Source: an uncultured Rickettsiales bacterium
GTDB taxonomy: Bacteria; Pseudomonadota; Alphaproteobacteria; Rs-D84
Direction: 5' to 3'
Assembly (NCBI GenBank): GCA_900549365.1
Contig: UROD01000052.1
Span: 1-5,980 of the forward strand
Length of the DNA stretch: 5,980 nt
Positions 1 to 5,464 of the stretch are shown piece by piece; positions within the stretch are counted from its first letter, which is position 1, and each line of letters begins with the position of its first letter. A program made the translations under genes and the position numbers. The notes under the pieces were generated by a model, which did not search any database, was not told the DNA's origin, and saw only the letters and a program-made list of their open reading frames with translations.

Positions 1-29
1 TCGCAATGACAGTCGTTCTAGAATCTCTG

Positions 30-132
30 TCATTGCGAGCAAGCGCAGCGACGCGCGGCAATCCAGTTCATTTTATGTTGCGCGTAGCGCGCAAAATTTT
101 TATCGCGGCGGAGCGCCAGCGGAGACGGATGA
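30..132 (+). repeat. 103-bp dispersed intergenic repeat, copy A
   Basis: Begins TCATTGCGAGC, continues through GGCAATCCAGTTCA, contains the perfect palindrome TTGCGCG-TAG-CGCGCAA (78-94) and ends GGAGACGGATGA. It is 95/103 identical to the reverse complement of 3126-3228. Positions 1-17, just outside it, repeat 3291-3307 in reverse complement, so a larger composite like the one in the spacer continues past the window edge. No credible gene lies in 1-150. Confidence 0.88.
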
Positions 133-144
133 ACTCTGAACTTT
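131..144. repeat. Heptamer repeat, two units (GAACTCTGAACTTT)
   Basis: Identical to 3372-3385 in the spacer and in the same plus-strand orientation; it is two units of the motif tandemly repeated at 3074-3128. As at 3372-3385, it sits between a terminator and the body of the dispersed repeat, so it marks one end of the element. Confidence 0.8.
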
Positions 145-151
145 GCTCTCT

Positions 152-181
152 AAAAAAACGCCGCCATTGGGCGGCGTTTTT
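152..181 (-). terminator. Rho-independent terminator of the ftsE-ftsX-ydcF-plsC operon
   Basis: The stem CGCCGCC (159-165) pairs with GGCGGCG (170-176) around a 4-nt loop, flanked by an A7 run (152-158) and a T5 run (177-181). On the minus strand the hairpin is followed by a T7 tract. The plsC stop codon overlaps its 5' arm. The repeat copy begins 7 nt beyond the T tract. Confidence 0.92.
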
Positions 182-887
182 ATGCGCTGTGGCGATTGAT
201 TGCCTCTCTGATTTCGTCCAGTGTCGCGTTGCAGGGCAGTGTGGGTTCAAACCATACGTGTGCAGTGCCGGGGCGTACGCGGCCGCGCTTTGGCCAATAT
301 AACCCTGCATCTGTGCCAACCGGTAAAATAGGCAGTTTTAATTCATGCGCCAAAAATAACAAACCGCGACGCAGTTGCGGACGCGCACCTGGTTTTACAC
401 GTGTGCCTTCGGGGAAAATAATCAATGTTTGACCGTCCATAATTTTTTTAGCAACAGCGTGTGCTAACTTTTTCATATTTGTTGCACCACGTGTACGATT
501 TACGGGTTGCAGACCCATGCGCCAAAATGCCCATCCATAAATTGGAATCCACATCAATTCACGTTTTATGATAAAAAATGAATTTGGAATGTGTGTTGAT
601 AAAATTGCGATTTCCAGTACAGACATATGTTTGGCAGCGATAATTGCCTTGCCATCATTACGAATATTTTCGTCGGGTGCGAATGGAATACCGTTTTCTT
701 CGGTTGGAGGACAGTGAATTTCGTATTTAATGCCGGCAATTAAGCGTGCCCATACCAGTACGCCACGTGCGCACGTTAAAACCAAAAAATCGTTTAATGG
801 TTTGTAAATTAAACCGACGAATAAAATTGGTGCCCAGACAATGTAATGCAATGCCAATACTAATTTGAACATAATTGTACGAAACAT
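180..887 (-). CDS. plsC: 1-acyl-sn-glycerol-3-phosphate acyltransferase (PlsC/LPLAT family)
   Basis: A 235-residue acyltransferase that would convert lysophosphatidic acid to phosphatidic acid at the inner membrane. An N-terminal hydrophobic segment (about 5-28) anchors it. Motif I reads KHMSVLE, that is His87-x4-Glu92 in place of the textbook H-x4-D; I recall other PlsC-group proteins with Glu here. Motif II corresponds to QPVNRTRG (127-134), motif III is FPEGTR (158-163), and motif IV is the LPVG region (188-191). The length is normal for bacterial PlsC. The ATG at 887 has a GAGGG ribosome site inside the last codons of the DUF218 gene, with a 1-nt gap to that gene's TAA. It is the last gene of the operon, and its stop TAA (182-180) lies in the A-rich 5' arm of the terminator. 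An acyltransferase for a different lysophospholipid cannot be excluded. Confidence 0.9.
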   Translation of the reverse strand: MFRTIMFKLVLALHYIVWAPILFVGLIYKPLNDFLVLTCARGVLVWARLIAGIKYEIHCPPTEENGIPFAPDENIRNDGKAIIAAKHMSVLEIAILSTHIPNSFFIIKRELMWIPIYGWAFWRMGLQPVNRTRGATNMKKLAHAVAKKIMDGQTLIIFPEGTRVKPGARPQLRRGLLFLAHELKLPILPVGTDAGLYWPKRGRVRPGTAHVWFEPTLPCNATLDEIREAINRHSA

Positions 888-888
888 T

Positions 889-1398
889 TTAACCCTCTTT
901 GATTCCCAGCAGTGTTACGATATATTTTATATACTCGGTTGTCCAGCGTTCTAAACGGCGCGGCGCAGGCATGCCTGACAGACGCGTTGGACATGCAACG
1001 ATTTCAACGTTTGGTAATTCATCGCGCAACAAATATTGGGCGCGGTTCATATGATCTTCGGTTGTAATCAGAACAATCCTGTCCAGACCAGCGCGCGTGG
1101 CAATATCACGAATTGCGCGTGCGTTTTGGTATGTGGATTTTGAATCTGACTCGATGGTGACGCGACGCGTCATTTCATATGACCCTTCGGCCCCTGCGCC
1201 AATGATGTACAGGTCGGCGTCTGGATACGTGCGCAACATGCGCATTGCAAATGGTATACGACGCATGTCGCCAGTCAGTACAAATATACTGTCATCAGGC
1301 AATATCGTGCCGCATTGTGTTGGAGACATACTTTTGAAAATCATTCCACCAATCACAAACATGGCCAGAAATAACAAAGACGGCGTTAAAATTTTCAT
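889..1398 (-). CDS. YdcF-like DUF218 domain protein
   Basis: A 169-residue protein with one N-terminal hydrophobic segment (about 5-22, LTPSLLFLAMFVIGGMIF), probably a membrane anchor or uncleaved signal, followed by a DUF218 domain. Family features in order: the first strand DSIFVLTGD (36-44) with a following Arg; ADLYIIGAG (61-69); the ESDSKSTYQNA motif (83-93, matching the usual E..S.sT.eNa); and IVLITTEDHMNRA (108-120, matching liVTs..Hm.RA with His116 and Arg119). The biochemical role of DUF218 proteins is unsettled; E. coli YdcF binds S-adenosylmethionine, and SanA/ElyC relatives act in envelope integrity. Its place between ftsX and plsC suggests an envelope role. Translation is probably coupled to ftsX through the TGATG overlap, since no clear ribosome site precedes it. 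It lacks the long N-terminal membrane region of ElyC-type members. Confidence 0.87.
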   Translation of the reverse strand: MKILTPSLLFLAMFVIGGMIFKSMSPTQCGTILPDDSIFVLTGDMRRIPFAMRMLRTYPDADLYIIGAGAEGSYEMTRRVTIESDSKSTYQNARAIRDIATRAGLDRIVLITTEDHMNRAQYLLRDELPNVEIVACPTRLSGMPAPRRLERWTTEYIKYIVTLLGIKEG

Positions 1399-2237
1399 CA
1401 GTCGTTAGCCAAAATCTTTAATGTTGTGCGACGTGTAATGTAAATTGAAAATATCACAATCGCAACAGGTAATATGGCCAAAGTAATCCAGCCGCCTATG
1501 CCCAATCCCATCATCGCCATCAGCCCGACGCGCGCACTGTGTGCCGTGCCCAGAATCATCAGCAATACCAATGCCGCGGCGCAAAATCCAGTTAAGCCCG
1601 CGGTGGCAGATATTTTTGCGACAATGATTTGCATTTGGCGCGCAACAAACGAATCGGATGCGCCGATTTGATTCAGTATTTCCAATTCGCGCCGATGCAG
1701 CATTGCTGTGTTGCGTGCGATGTATGATATGCATACTGTAATTGACCCCAGAACCATCACCAACACCAATGTAGAAATCATAATCATATACCAGCCCGCA
1801 CGGGTTGATGTGCGCAGTGCATCACTGTGTGTCAGGAAACGCGCGCTTTTTGATATTTGGGCACCGACAGTTGTCATATCGGCACGTGACTTGAATTTTA
1901 TTTCGTACATCTGGGGCAGATAATTTTTAAGCACGCCCGTTCCACCAGACAACCATGGGCGCAATAAATCCGTCATTTGTTCAGACGTAATTTCGTTGAC
2001 CGACGCCATTTTATCACGATTGTCGTTTATGATTTTTTTGACGCCCGCGGCATTGTCAGAATCCATAATCTGGACCGTGGCAAATTTGTTCCACTGGGCA
2101 TTCCAACGCATAACGCCTGTGCCAATTGACAGCCCAACACCCAACGCCAGCACCGCCAGAAACGACAACAGTGACATAATCGCGGTCATAAAAACCGACT
2201 GTTCACGAACCAGTGAAAATACAATAGGTGTCTTCAT
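1398..2237 (-). CDS. ftsX: Cell division protein FtsX (ABC permease-like)
   Basis: A 279-residue inner-membrane partner of FtsE. Topology read from hydrophobicity: TM1 at about 17-39, an extracytoplasmic loop at about 41-147, TM2 at 149-171, TM3 at 207-230 and TM4 at 247-268. The cytoplasmic segment between TM2 and TM3 holds RRELEILNQIGASDSFVARQ (183-201), the conserved FtsX stretch that contacts FtsE. It does not transport a substrate in known systems; it passes ATPase motion to periplasmic hydrolase activators. I start at the ATG at 2237, which shares a base with the ftsE TGA (TGATG); a GTG one codon earlier is possible. A weak GGGA lies 7 nt upstream. The loop sequence is poorly conserved, so family membership rests on topology, the coupling motif and the neighbour ftsE. 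The stop TGA overlaps the next gene's ATG. Confidence 0.9.
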   Translation of the reverse strand: MKTPIVFSLVREQSVFMTAIMSLLSFLAVLALGVGLSIGTGVMRWNAQWNKFATVQIMDSDNAAGVKKIINDNRDKMASVNEITSEQMTDLLRPWLSGGTGVLKNYLPQMYEIKFKSRADMTTVGAQISKSARFLTHSDALRTSTRAGWYMIMISTLVLVMVLGSITVCISYIARNTAMLHRRELEILNQIGASDSFVARQMQIIVAKISATAGLTGFCAAALVLLMILGTAHSARVGLMAMMGLGIGGWITLAILPVAIVIFSIYITRRTTLKILAND

Positions 2238-3031
2238 CACGCATTCCCAATATCATCAAATTGTTTAGACAATTCTGTAAAATAGTTTTGTGGTTTTGGC
2301 CCTTTCCATATTTTTTTAACATCGCCATCTGGGGTGGGGGCGGCCTTTTTCGTGCCACCAACAAATCCAACGCGGTGATTTTCCACGCGAATAACAGGGA
2401 ATTTGTAAGTGTCCATTAATTTCTGGCTGTGTGTAGCCAAAATAATCGTTGTGCCAAACATCTTGTTCATTTGGATAAACAGTTCCATCAGACGCGACGC
2501 GTTTTCATCGTCCAGATTTCCCGTCGGTTCGTCCGCCAGCAAGATTGCAGGTTGAATAATAATCGCGCGGGCAACCGATACACGCTGTTGCTGGCCACCA
2601 GACAATGCCAATGGATTTGCGTCGGCATATTTGCCCAGACCGACCCATTCCAGAACCTTGTCCACCAGTTTTTTTATCTTGCCCTCTGGCAGGCCACGCA
2701 CGCGCAGGGGCAGGGCAATATTGTCAAACACCGTCAGGTGCGACAACAATGAATATTCCTGAAATACAATCGCCATTTTATGGCGCAGGTGCGCGATATC
2801 ATCACGCGACATGTCGTTTGTTGTTTGACCAAACAACTTGATTTGCCCACGTGACGGCCGGTGCAACTGGTAAATCAGACGCAGCAGCGTTGTTTTACCC
2901 GCGCCCGACGCACCCGACAAGAAATAGAATGAACCCGCGCTGATATTGAACGACACGTCGGTTAAAACCTCGCGTCCGCCATCGTATGCGGCACCAACAT
3001 TTGCAAAAGATATTGCTGTATTTTCTTCCAT
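2237..3031 (-). CDS. ftsE: Cell division ATP-binding protein FtsE
   Basis: A 264-residue ABC ATPase that pairs with FtsX at the divisome and gates septal peptidoglycan hydrolase activity. Walker A is GASGAGKTT (40-48) and the Q-loop is Gln91 in IVFQEYSLL. The signature is LSGGQQQR (143-150), Walker B is AILLADEPTGNLD (162-174) with Glu168, and the H-loop is His201. ADEPTGNLD, together with the adjacent FtsX, makes the identity firm. A C-terminal tail of about 45 residues beyond the usual end (E. coli FtsE is about 222 aa) is rich in Lys, Pro and Gly. The start is the ATG at 3031. An in-frame TTG at 3067 would add 12 residues but overlaps the predicted promoter. No ribosome site is visible, in line with a leaderless message. 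The stop TGA overlaps the ftsX start by 1 nt. Confidence 0.93.
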   Translation of the reverse strand: MEENTAISFANVGAAYDGGREVLTDVSFNISAGSFYFLSGASGAGKTTLLRLIYQLHRPSRGQIKLFGQTTNDMSRDDIAHLRHKMAIVFQEYSLLSHLTVFDNIALPLRVRGLPEGKIKKLVDKVLEWVGLGKYADANPLALSGGQQQRVSVARAIIIQPAILLADEPTGNLDDENASRLMELFIQMNKMFGTTIILATHSQKLMDTYKFPVIRVENHRVGFVGGTKKAAPTPDGDVKKIWKGPKPQNYFTELSKQFDDIGNA

Positions 3032-3038
3032 GATTTTG

Positions 3039-3067
3039 ATGTTAGTAAAAAAAGGAATCAGGGTCAA
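3039..3067 (-). promoter_or_regulatory. Predicted sigma70-type promoter of the ftsE operon
   Basis: On the minus strand the -35 box is TTGACC (3067-3062, 5 of 6), followed by a 17-nt spacer (3061-3045) and the -10 box TAACAT (3044-3039, 4 of 6). Only 7 nt separate the -10 box from the ftsE ATG at 3031, so transcription would begin at or within a base or two of the start codon. That fits the absence of any Shine-Dalgarno sequence before ftsE. Predicted only. Confidence 0.55.
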
Positions 3068-3073
3068 AAGAAA

Positions 3074-3128
3074 AGTTCAGAGTTCAGAGTTCAGAGTTCA
3101 GAGTTCAAAGTTCAAAGTGCAAAGTGCA
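3074..3128. repeat. 7-bp tandem repeat array (AGTTCAG)n, 8 units
   Basis: Eight consecutive heptamers on the plus strand: four AGTTCAG, two AGTTCAA, one AGTGCAA, and a last partial AGTGCA that merges into the 103-bp repeat. The drift in one direction suggests expansion by copying of the outer, identical units. The array ends 6 nt from the predicted -35 box of ftsE. Related shorter blocks occur at 131-144 (two units) and 3360-3385. Confidence 0.92.
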
Positions 3129-3228
3129 TCCGTCTCCGCTGATGCTGTGCCGCGATAAAAATTTTGCGCGCTACGCGCAACATAAAATAAACTGGATTGC
3201 CACGCGTCGCTGCGCTCGCTCGCAATGA
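3126..3228 (-). repeat. 103-bp dispersed intergenic repeat, copy B
   Basis: Matches the reverse complement of 30-132 at 95 of 103 positions with no gaps by manual alignment. In its minus-strand orientation it runs from TCATTGCGAGCG through GGCAATCCAGTTT to the palindrome TTGCGCG-TAG-CGCGCAA (3180-3164) and ends GGAGACGGATGC. The substitutions are scattered and include a cluster of four near 3142-3148. It is non-coding: the open frame that crosses it only translates the repeat. Confidence 0.88.
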
Positions 3229-3290
3229 AACCGAGCGGTACGTGAAGGTTGCGGCAAGGACGAAGTCCGCAGGCGACACATGCACAAAAA

Positions 3291-3327
3291 AACGACTGTC
3301 ATTGCGAACGGAGTGAAGCAATCCAGT
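3291..3327. repeat. Short TCATTGCGA...GCAATCCAGT repeat core
   Basis: The plus strand shows TCATTGCGA, a short variable middle, then GCAATCCAGT. These are the same two end modules found in the 103-bp repeats at 30-132 and 3126-3228, but with a much shorter centre. It points opposite to the copy at 3126-3228. Bases 3291-3307 are an exact 17-nt reverse complement of positions 1-17, so the second copy of the composite continues off the left edge of the window. Confidence 0.75.
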
Positions 3328-3337
3328 AAATTAAACT

Positions 3338-3356
3338 TGTCCGCCATCGGCGGACA
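3338..3356. repeat. Perfect 8+3+8 hairpin (TGTCCGCC / GGCGGACA)
   Basis: An exact palindrome with a 3-nt ATC loop and a GC-rich stem. No T tract follows on either strand, so I do not call it a terminator. It lies between the short TCATTGCGA repeat core and the right heptamer block and looks like part of the composite intergenic element. It could also form an RNA stem in read-through transcripts. Confidence 0.7.
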
Positions 3357-3359
3357 CAA

Positions 3360-3385
3360 ACTTTGAACTTTGAACTCTGAACTTT
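3360..3385. repeat. Heptamer repeat block, inverted copy (right arm)
   Basis: About three and a half units of the same 7-bp motif as the block at 3074-3128, in the opposite orientation (plus strand: CTTTGAA CTTTGAA CTCTGAA CTTT). Bases 3360-3383 are the exact reverse complement of 3095-3118, making a perfect 24-bp inverted pair around the spacer composite. Its outer end abuts the permease terminator. Confidence 0.85.
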
Positions 3386-3387
3386 AT

Positions 3388-3417
3388 AAAAAACACCGGC
3401 ATTTGCCGGTATTTTTT
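3388..3417 (-). terminator. Rho-independent terminator after the permease gene
   Basis: The stem ACCGGC (3395-3400) pairs with GCCGGT (3405-3410) around a 4-nt loop. On the minus strand this is followed by G and a T6 tract (3393-3388). The A-rich 5' arm overlaps the permease stop codon at 3416-3418. The heptamer repeat block begins just 3 nt past the T tract. Confidence 0.87.
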
Positions 3418-4633
3418 ATTCATGGCGTAAACTGTCAATAGGGTTCAGTTTAGCGGCCTTTAACGCCGGCACAACACCAGACGCCAATCCAACAATTACC
3501 GCAACCGACACAGACAATATTACCGGCCACATTGAAAACGGCACGTTATAACCTAGCCACAGGCGACCAACCCCTTGGGACAGGCCGACACCGATAATCA
3601 GTCCCGCCATTGAACCAATAAATGAAATCAGAATTGATTCAGACAAAAACTGAATGATAATCTGGCGTTCACGTGCACCAATGGCCTTGCGAATACCGAT
3701 TTCGCGCGTGCGTTCTGCAACAGACACCAACATCATATTCATAATGCCGATTGCCCCCACCAACAGCGACACCGCCGCAATCGCAATCAACAGCATTTTC
3801 ATGTATCCAGTGACCGTGGTCATTGTTTCCATAACTTGTTTCATGTCCATAATCTGGAAATCATCGGCATCAGAATCTTTCAGTTTATGACGATTGCGCA
3901 ATAATGACGTAATTTGTTCAATCACCAGATTATTATCAGCGTCCGAATACAGTTTCAGCGAAATCATCTGGACTGCGTTGGGAAAACGACTGCCCGACAG
4001 ACGCTTTTTCAATGTTGTAATTGGAATCAAAATCATATCGTCCTGACTGCCCATGGCGGAATCACCCTTGGCCTTGGTAACGCCAATAACAACAAAGGGC
4101 GTATTCTGGACGCGAATGATTGTACCAATGGGATCTTCTGGCAGGCCTAGTTCTTCGGCTGTTGTCGGGCCAATCACGGCGTATGTTGACGCATTGCGTA
4201 CCGCCGTGGCGTCAAAAAAAGACCCTTTGTCAATTTCAATGTTTTGAACCGTTGTGTACCCAGGGTATACGCCTGTCATTGACGTAGACCAGTTTTTGTT
4301 GCCGTACACCGCCTGTGCACCCGACATTTGAACAGGACTGACGGCGGCGACATCTGGTAATTTACCGATGTATTCGGCATCATCAATGGTCAATGTTTGG
4401 CGATTACCACTGCGTACACCGCCCATTTGTGCTGCGCCGGCACGAATGATAATTGTACCCGTACCCAACGATGAAAATTGATCTGTAATTTGTTTTTGCA
4501 CAGTTTCACCAACAGCAACCATTATTACCACCGCCATAACGCCGATAACAATACCCAGCACGGTCAAGAAAGACCGAATTTTATTCCCACTGATTGACAA
4601 CCAAGATTCTTTGAAAATGTCGTTAAATGTCAT
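3416..4633 (-). CDS. MacB-type ABC transporter permease (MacB_PCD plus FtsX domains)
   Basis: A 405-residue inner-membrane subunit. An N-terminal helix (about 22-43, FLTVLGIVIGVMAVV) precedes a large periplasmic domain (about 45-275, MacB_PCD type). Three C-terminal helices follow (about 279-302, 332-355 and 368-391). The family hallmark ERTREIGIRKAIGA lies at 307-320, in the cytoplasmic segment that couples to the ATPase, and the C-terminus PALKAAKLNPIDSLRHE is also typical. I start it at the ATG at 4633, preceded by a GGGGG ribosome site 5 nt away; an in-frame GTG at 4645 would add four residues. It follows the ATPase gene by 14 nt and is surely co-transcribed. With the adaptor it would form a mechanotransmission pump for a peptide, lipoprotein, toxin or antibiotic; the actual substrate is unknown. 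The stop codon TAA (3418-3416) lies inside the 5' arm of its terminator. Confidence 0.93.
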   Translation of the reverse strand: MTFNDIFKESWLSISGNKIRSFLTVLGIVIGVMAVVIMVAVGETVQKQITDQFSSLGTGTIIIRAGAAQMGGVRSGNRQTLTIDDAEYIGKLPDVAAVSPVQMSGAQAVYGNKNWSTSMTGVYPGYTTVQNIEIDKGSFFDATAVRNASTYAVIGPTTAEELGLPEDPIGTIIRVQNTPFVVIGVTKAKGDSAMGSQDDMILIPITTLKKRLSGSRFPNAVQMISLKLYSDADNNLVIEQITSLLRNRHKLKDSDADDFQIMDMKQVMETMTTVTGYMKMLLIAIAAVSLLVGAIGIMNMMLVSVAERTREIGIRKAIGARERQIIIQFLSESILISFIGSMAGLIIGVGLSQGVGRLWLGYNVPFSMWPVILSVSVAVIVGLASGVVPALKAAKLNPIDSLRHE

Positions 4634-4647
4634 TTTTGCCCCCACAA

Positions 4648-5379
4648 TTACAATTTGTCATCCGTCTTGGGCATTTTGCCATCATAATTGATATGTCCGT
4701 CACGAATGTGTATCAGGCGACTTGCATATTTTGCAATATCAAATTCGTGCGTAATCATAACGATGGTGATTCCCAATTCGCGATTTAATTTTGTAAAGAA
4801 CTTCAAAATCTCGTTCCCCATTTTACTGTCCAGCGCGCCAGTTGGTTCGTCCGCCAGAATCAGTTTTGGGTCGCCCGCCAATGCGCGCGCAATCGCGACA
4901 CGTTGTTTCATACCGCCCGACAATTGTGTTGGTAAATAAGATTCGAATTTTTCCAATCCCACACGTGCCAACATTTCGCGTGCACGCCGCACACGTTCCG
5001 CCATTGGCAGCCCACGATACATCAGTGGCAACATCACATTGTCCAGTACGCTGCGCTTAGACAATAAATTAAATTGCTGGAACACAAAACCAATGTATTC
5101 GTTTCTGATTTTTGCCAATTCATCAGGCGTCATATTTGTAATATCGCGCCCATACAGTTCATATGTACCAGACGTAGGTGTATCCAGCGCACCTATAATA
5201 TTCATACATGTTGATTTTCCAGACCCCGATGGCCCCATAATTGCGACAAATTCACCGACATGCACATCAAAATTTATATCAAACAAAACCTGTTGTTCGC
5301 CGCCCAATTCCACAGGAAAACTTTTACAAATATCCTGCATAGAAATAACAATTTCGGACGACTTTTGTGCTTTTTTCAT
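4648..5379 (-). CDS. MacB/LolD-type ABC transporter ATP-binding protein
   Basis: A 243-residue nucleotide-binding subunit, and every ABC landmark is present. Walker A is GPSGSGKST (about 49-57), the Q-loop is FQQFNLL (about 100-106), and the signature is LSGGMKQR (153-160). Walker B is LILADEPTG (173-181) with catalytic Glu178, and the H-loop is THE (His211). The sequence best fits the MacB/LolD/YknY group, which powers periplasmic work rather than transport through a membrane channel. The frame is open upstream to 5493, but I chose the ATG at 5379: it has a GAGGGG ribosome site 7 nt upstream, and the extension would run back through the terminator. It ends TAA at 4650-4648, 14 nt before the permease ATG. 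In E. coli MacB the ATPase and permease are fused; here they are separate. The signature has MK where many relatives have QQ. Confidence 0.93.
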   Translation of the reverse strand: MKKAQKSSEIVISMQDICKSFPVELGGEQQVLFDINFDVHVGEFVAIMGPSGSGKSTCMNIIGALDTPTSGTYELYGRDITNMTPDELAKIRNEYIGFVFQQFNLLSKRSVLDNVMLPLMYRGLPMAERVRRAREMLARVGLEKFESYLPTQLSGGMKQRVAIARALAGDPKLILADEPTGALDSKMGNEILKFFTKLNRELGITIVMITHEFDIAKYASRLIHIRDGHINYDGKMPKTDDKL

Positions 5380-5400
5380 AACATTTCCCCTCGGGCGGAT

Positions 5401-5428
5401 ATTATACACCGAATTTTTGAATTGGCAC
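5401..5428 (-). promoter_or_regulatory. Predicted sigma70-type promoter for the ATPase-permease pair
   Basis: On the minus strand there is a perfect -10 box TATAAT (5406-5401). A -35-like GTGCCA (5428-5423, 4 of 6 consensus bases) lies 16 nt upstream of it. Transcription would start around 5393-5395, giving a leader of about 15 nt that contains a GAGGGG Shine-Dalgarno 7 nt before the ATG at 5379. The position directly after the adaptor terminator supports an independent promoter. This is predicted from sequence only. Confidence 0.6.
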
Positions 5429-5430
5429 AG

Positions 5431-5460
5431 AAAAAACGCACGCGTTTGCGTGCGTTTTTT
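5431..5460 (-). terminator. Rho-independent terminator after the adaptor gene
   Basis: A perfect inverted repeat: 5431-5443 pairs with 5448-5460 around a 4-nt loop. The core stem is ACGCACGC/GCGTGCGT, extended by A6/T6 arms. Read on the minus strand it ends in a T6 tract, 4 nt after the adaptor stop codon. The symmetrical A and T runs mean it could work in both directions. It separates the adaptor from the ATPase gene of the same transporter, so the two are either transcribed separately or joined only by read-through. Confidence 0.88.
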
Positions 5461-5464
5461 ATCC

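Noticed and set aside
6..302. 98-residue open frame on the plus strand crossing the repeat and the 3' end of plsC
   Set aside because: Its first part (SLRASAATRGNPV...FMLRVARKIF) is only the translated 103-bp repeat; the same peptide appears from the other repeat copy. The rest is antisense to plsC. No ribosome site or family match is evident.
3074..3128. CRISPR array
   Set aside because: The repeats are 7 bp and contiguous with no spacers. There are no cas genes, so it is a simple tandem repeat.
3112..3321. 69-residue minus-strand open frame in the spacer sharing a long near-identical peptide with the frame at 6-302
   Set aside because: The peptide similarity follows from DNA repeat identity in non-coding sequence. 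It overlaps palindromes and the heptamer array. Such frames are often annotated wrongly as hypothetical proteins.
3338..3356. Terminator
   Set aside because: The stem is strong, but neither strand has a following T tract, and the true permease terminator lies at 3388-3417.
3171..3359. 62-residue minus-strand open frame in the spacer
   Set aside because: Made of repeat modules and the 8+3+8 hairpin, with no ribosome site; it overlaps the previous frame in another phase.
3074..3385. Insertion sequence with transposase
   Set aside because: Inverted ends are present, but there is no coding sequence for a transposase within 312 bp and no evident direct target duplication. At most it is a non-autonomous element.
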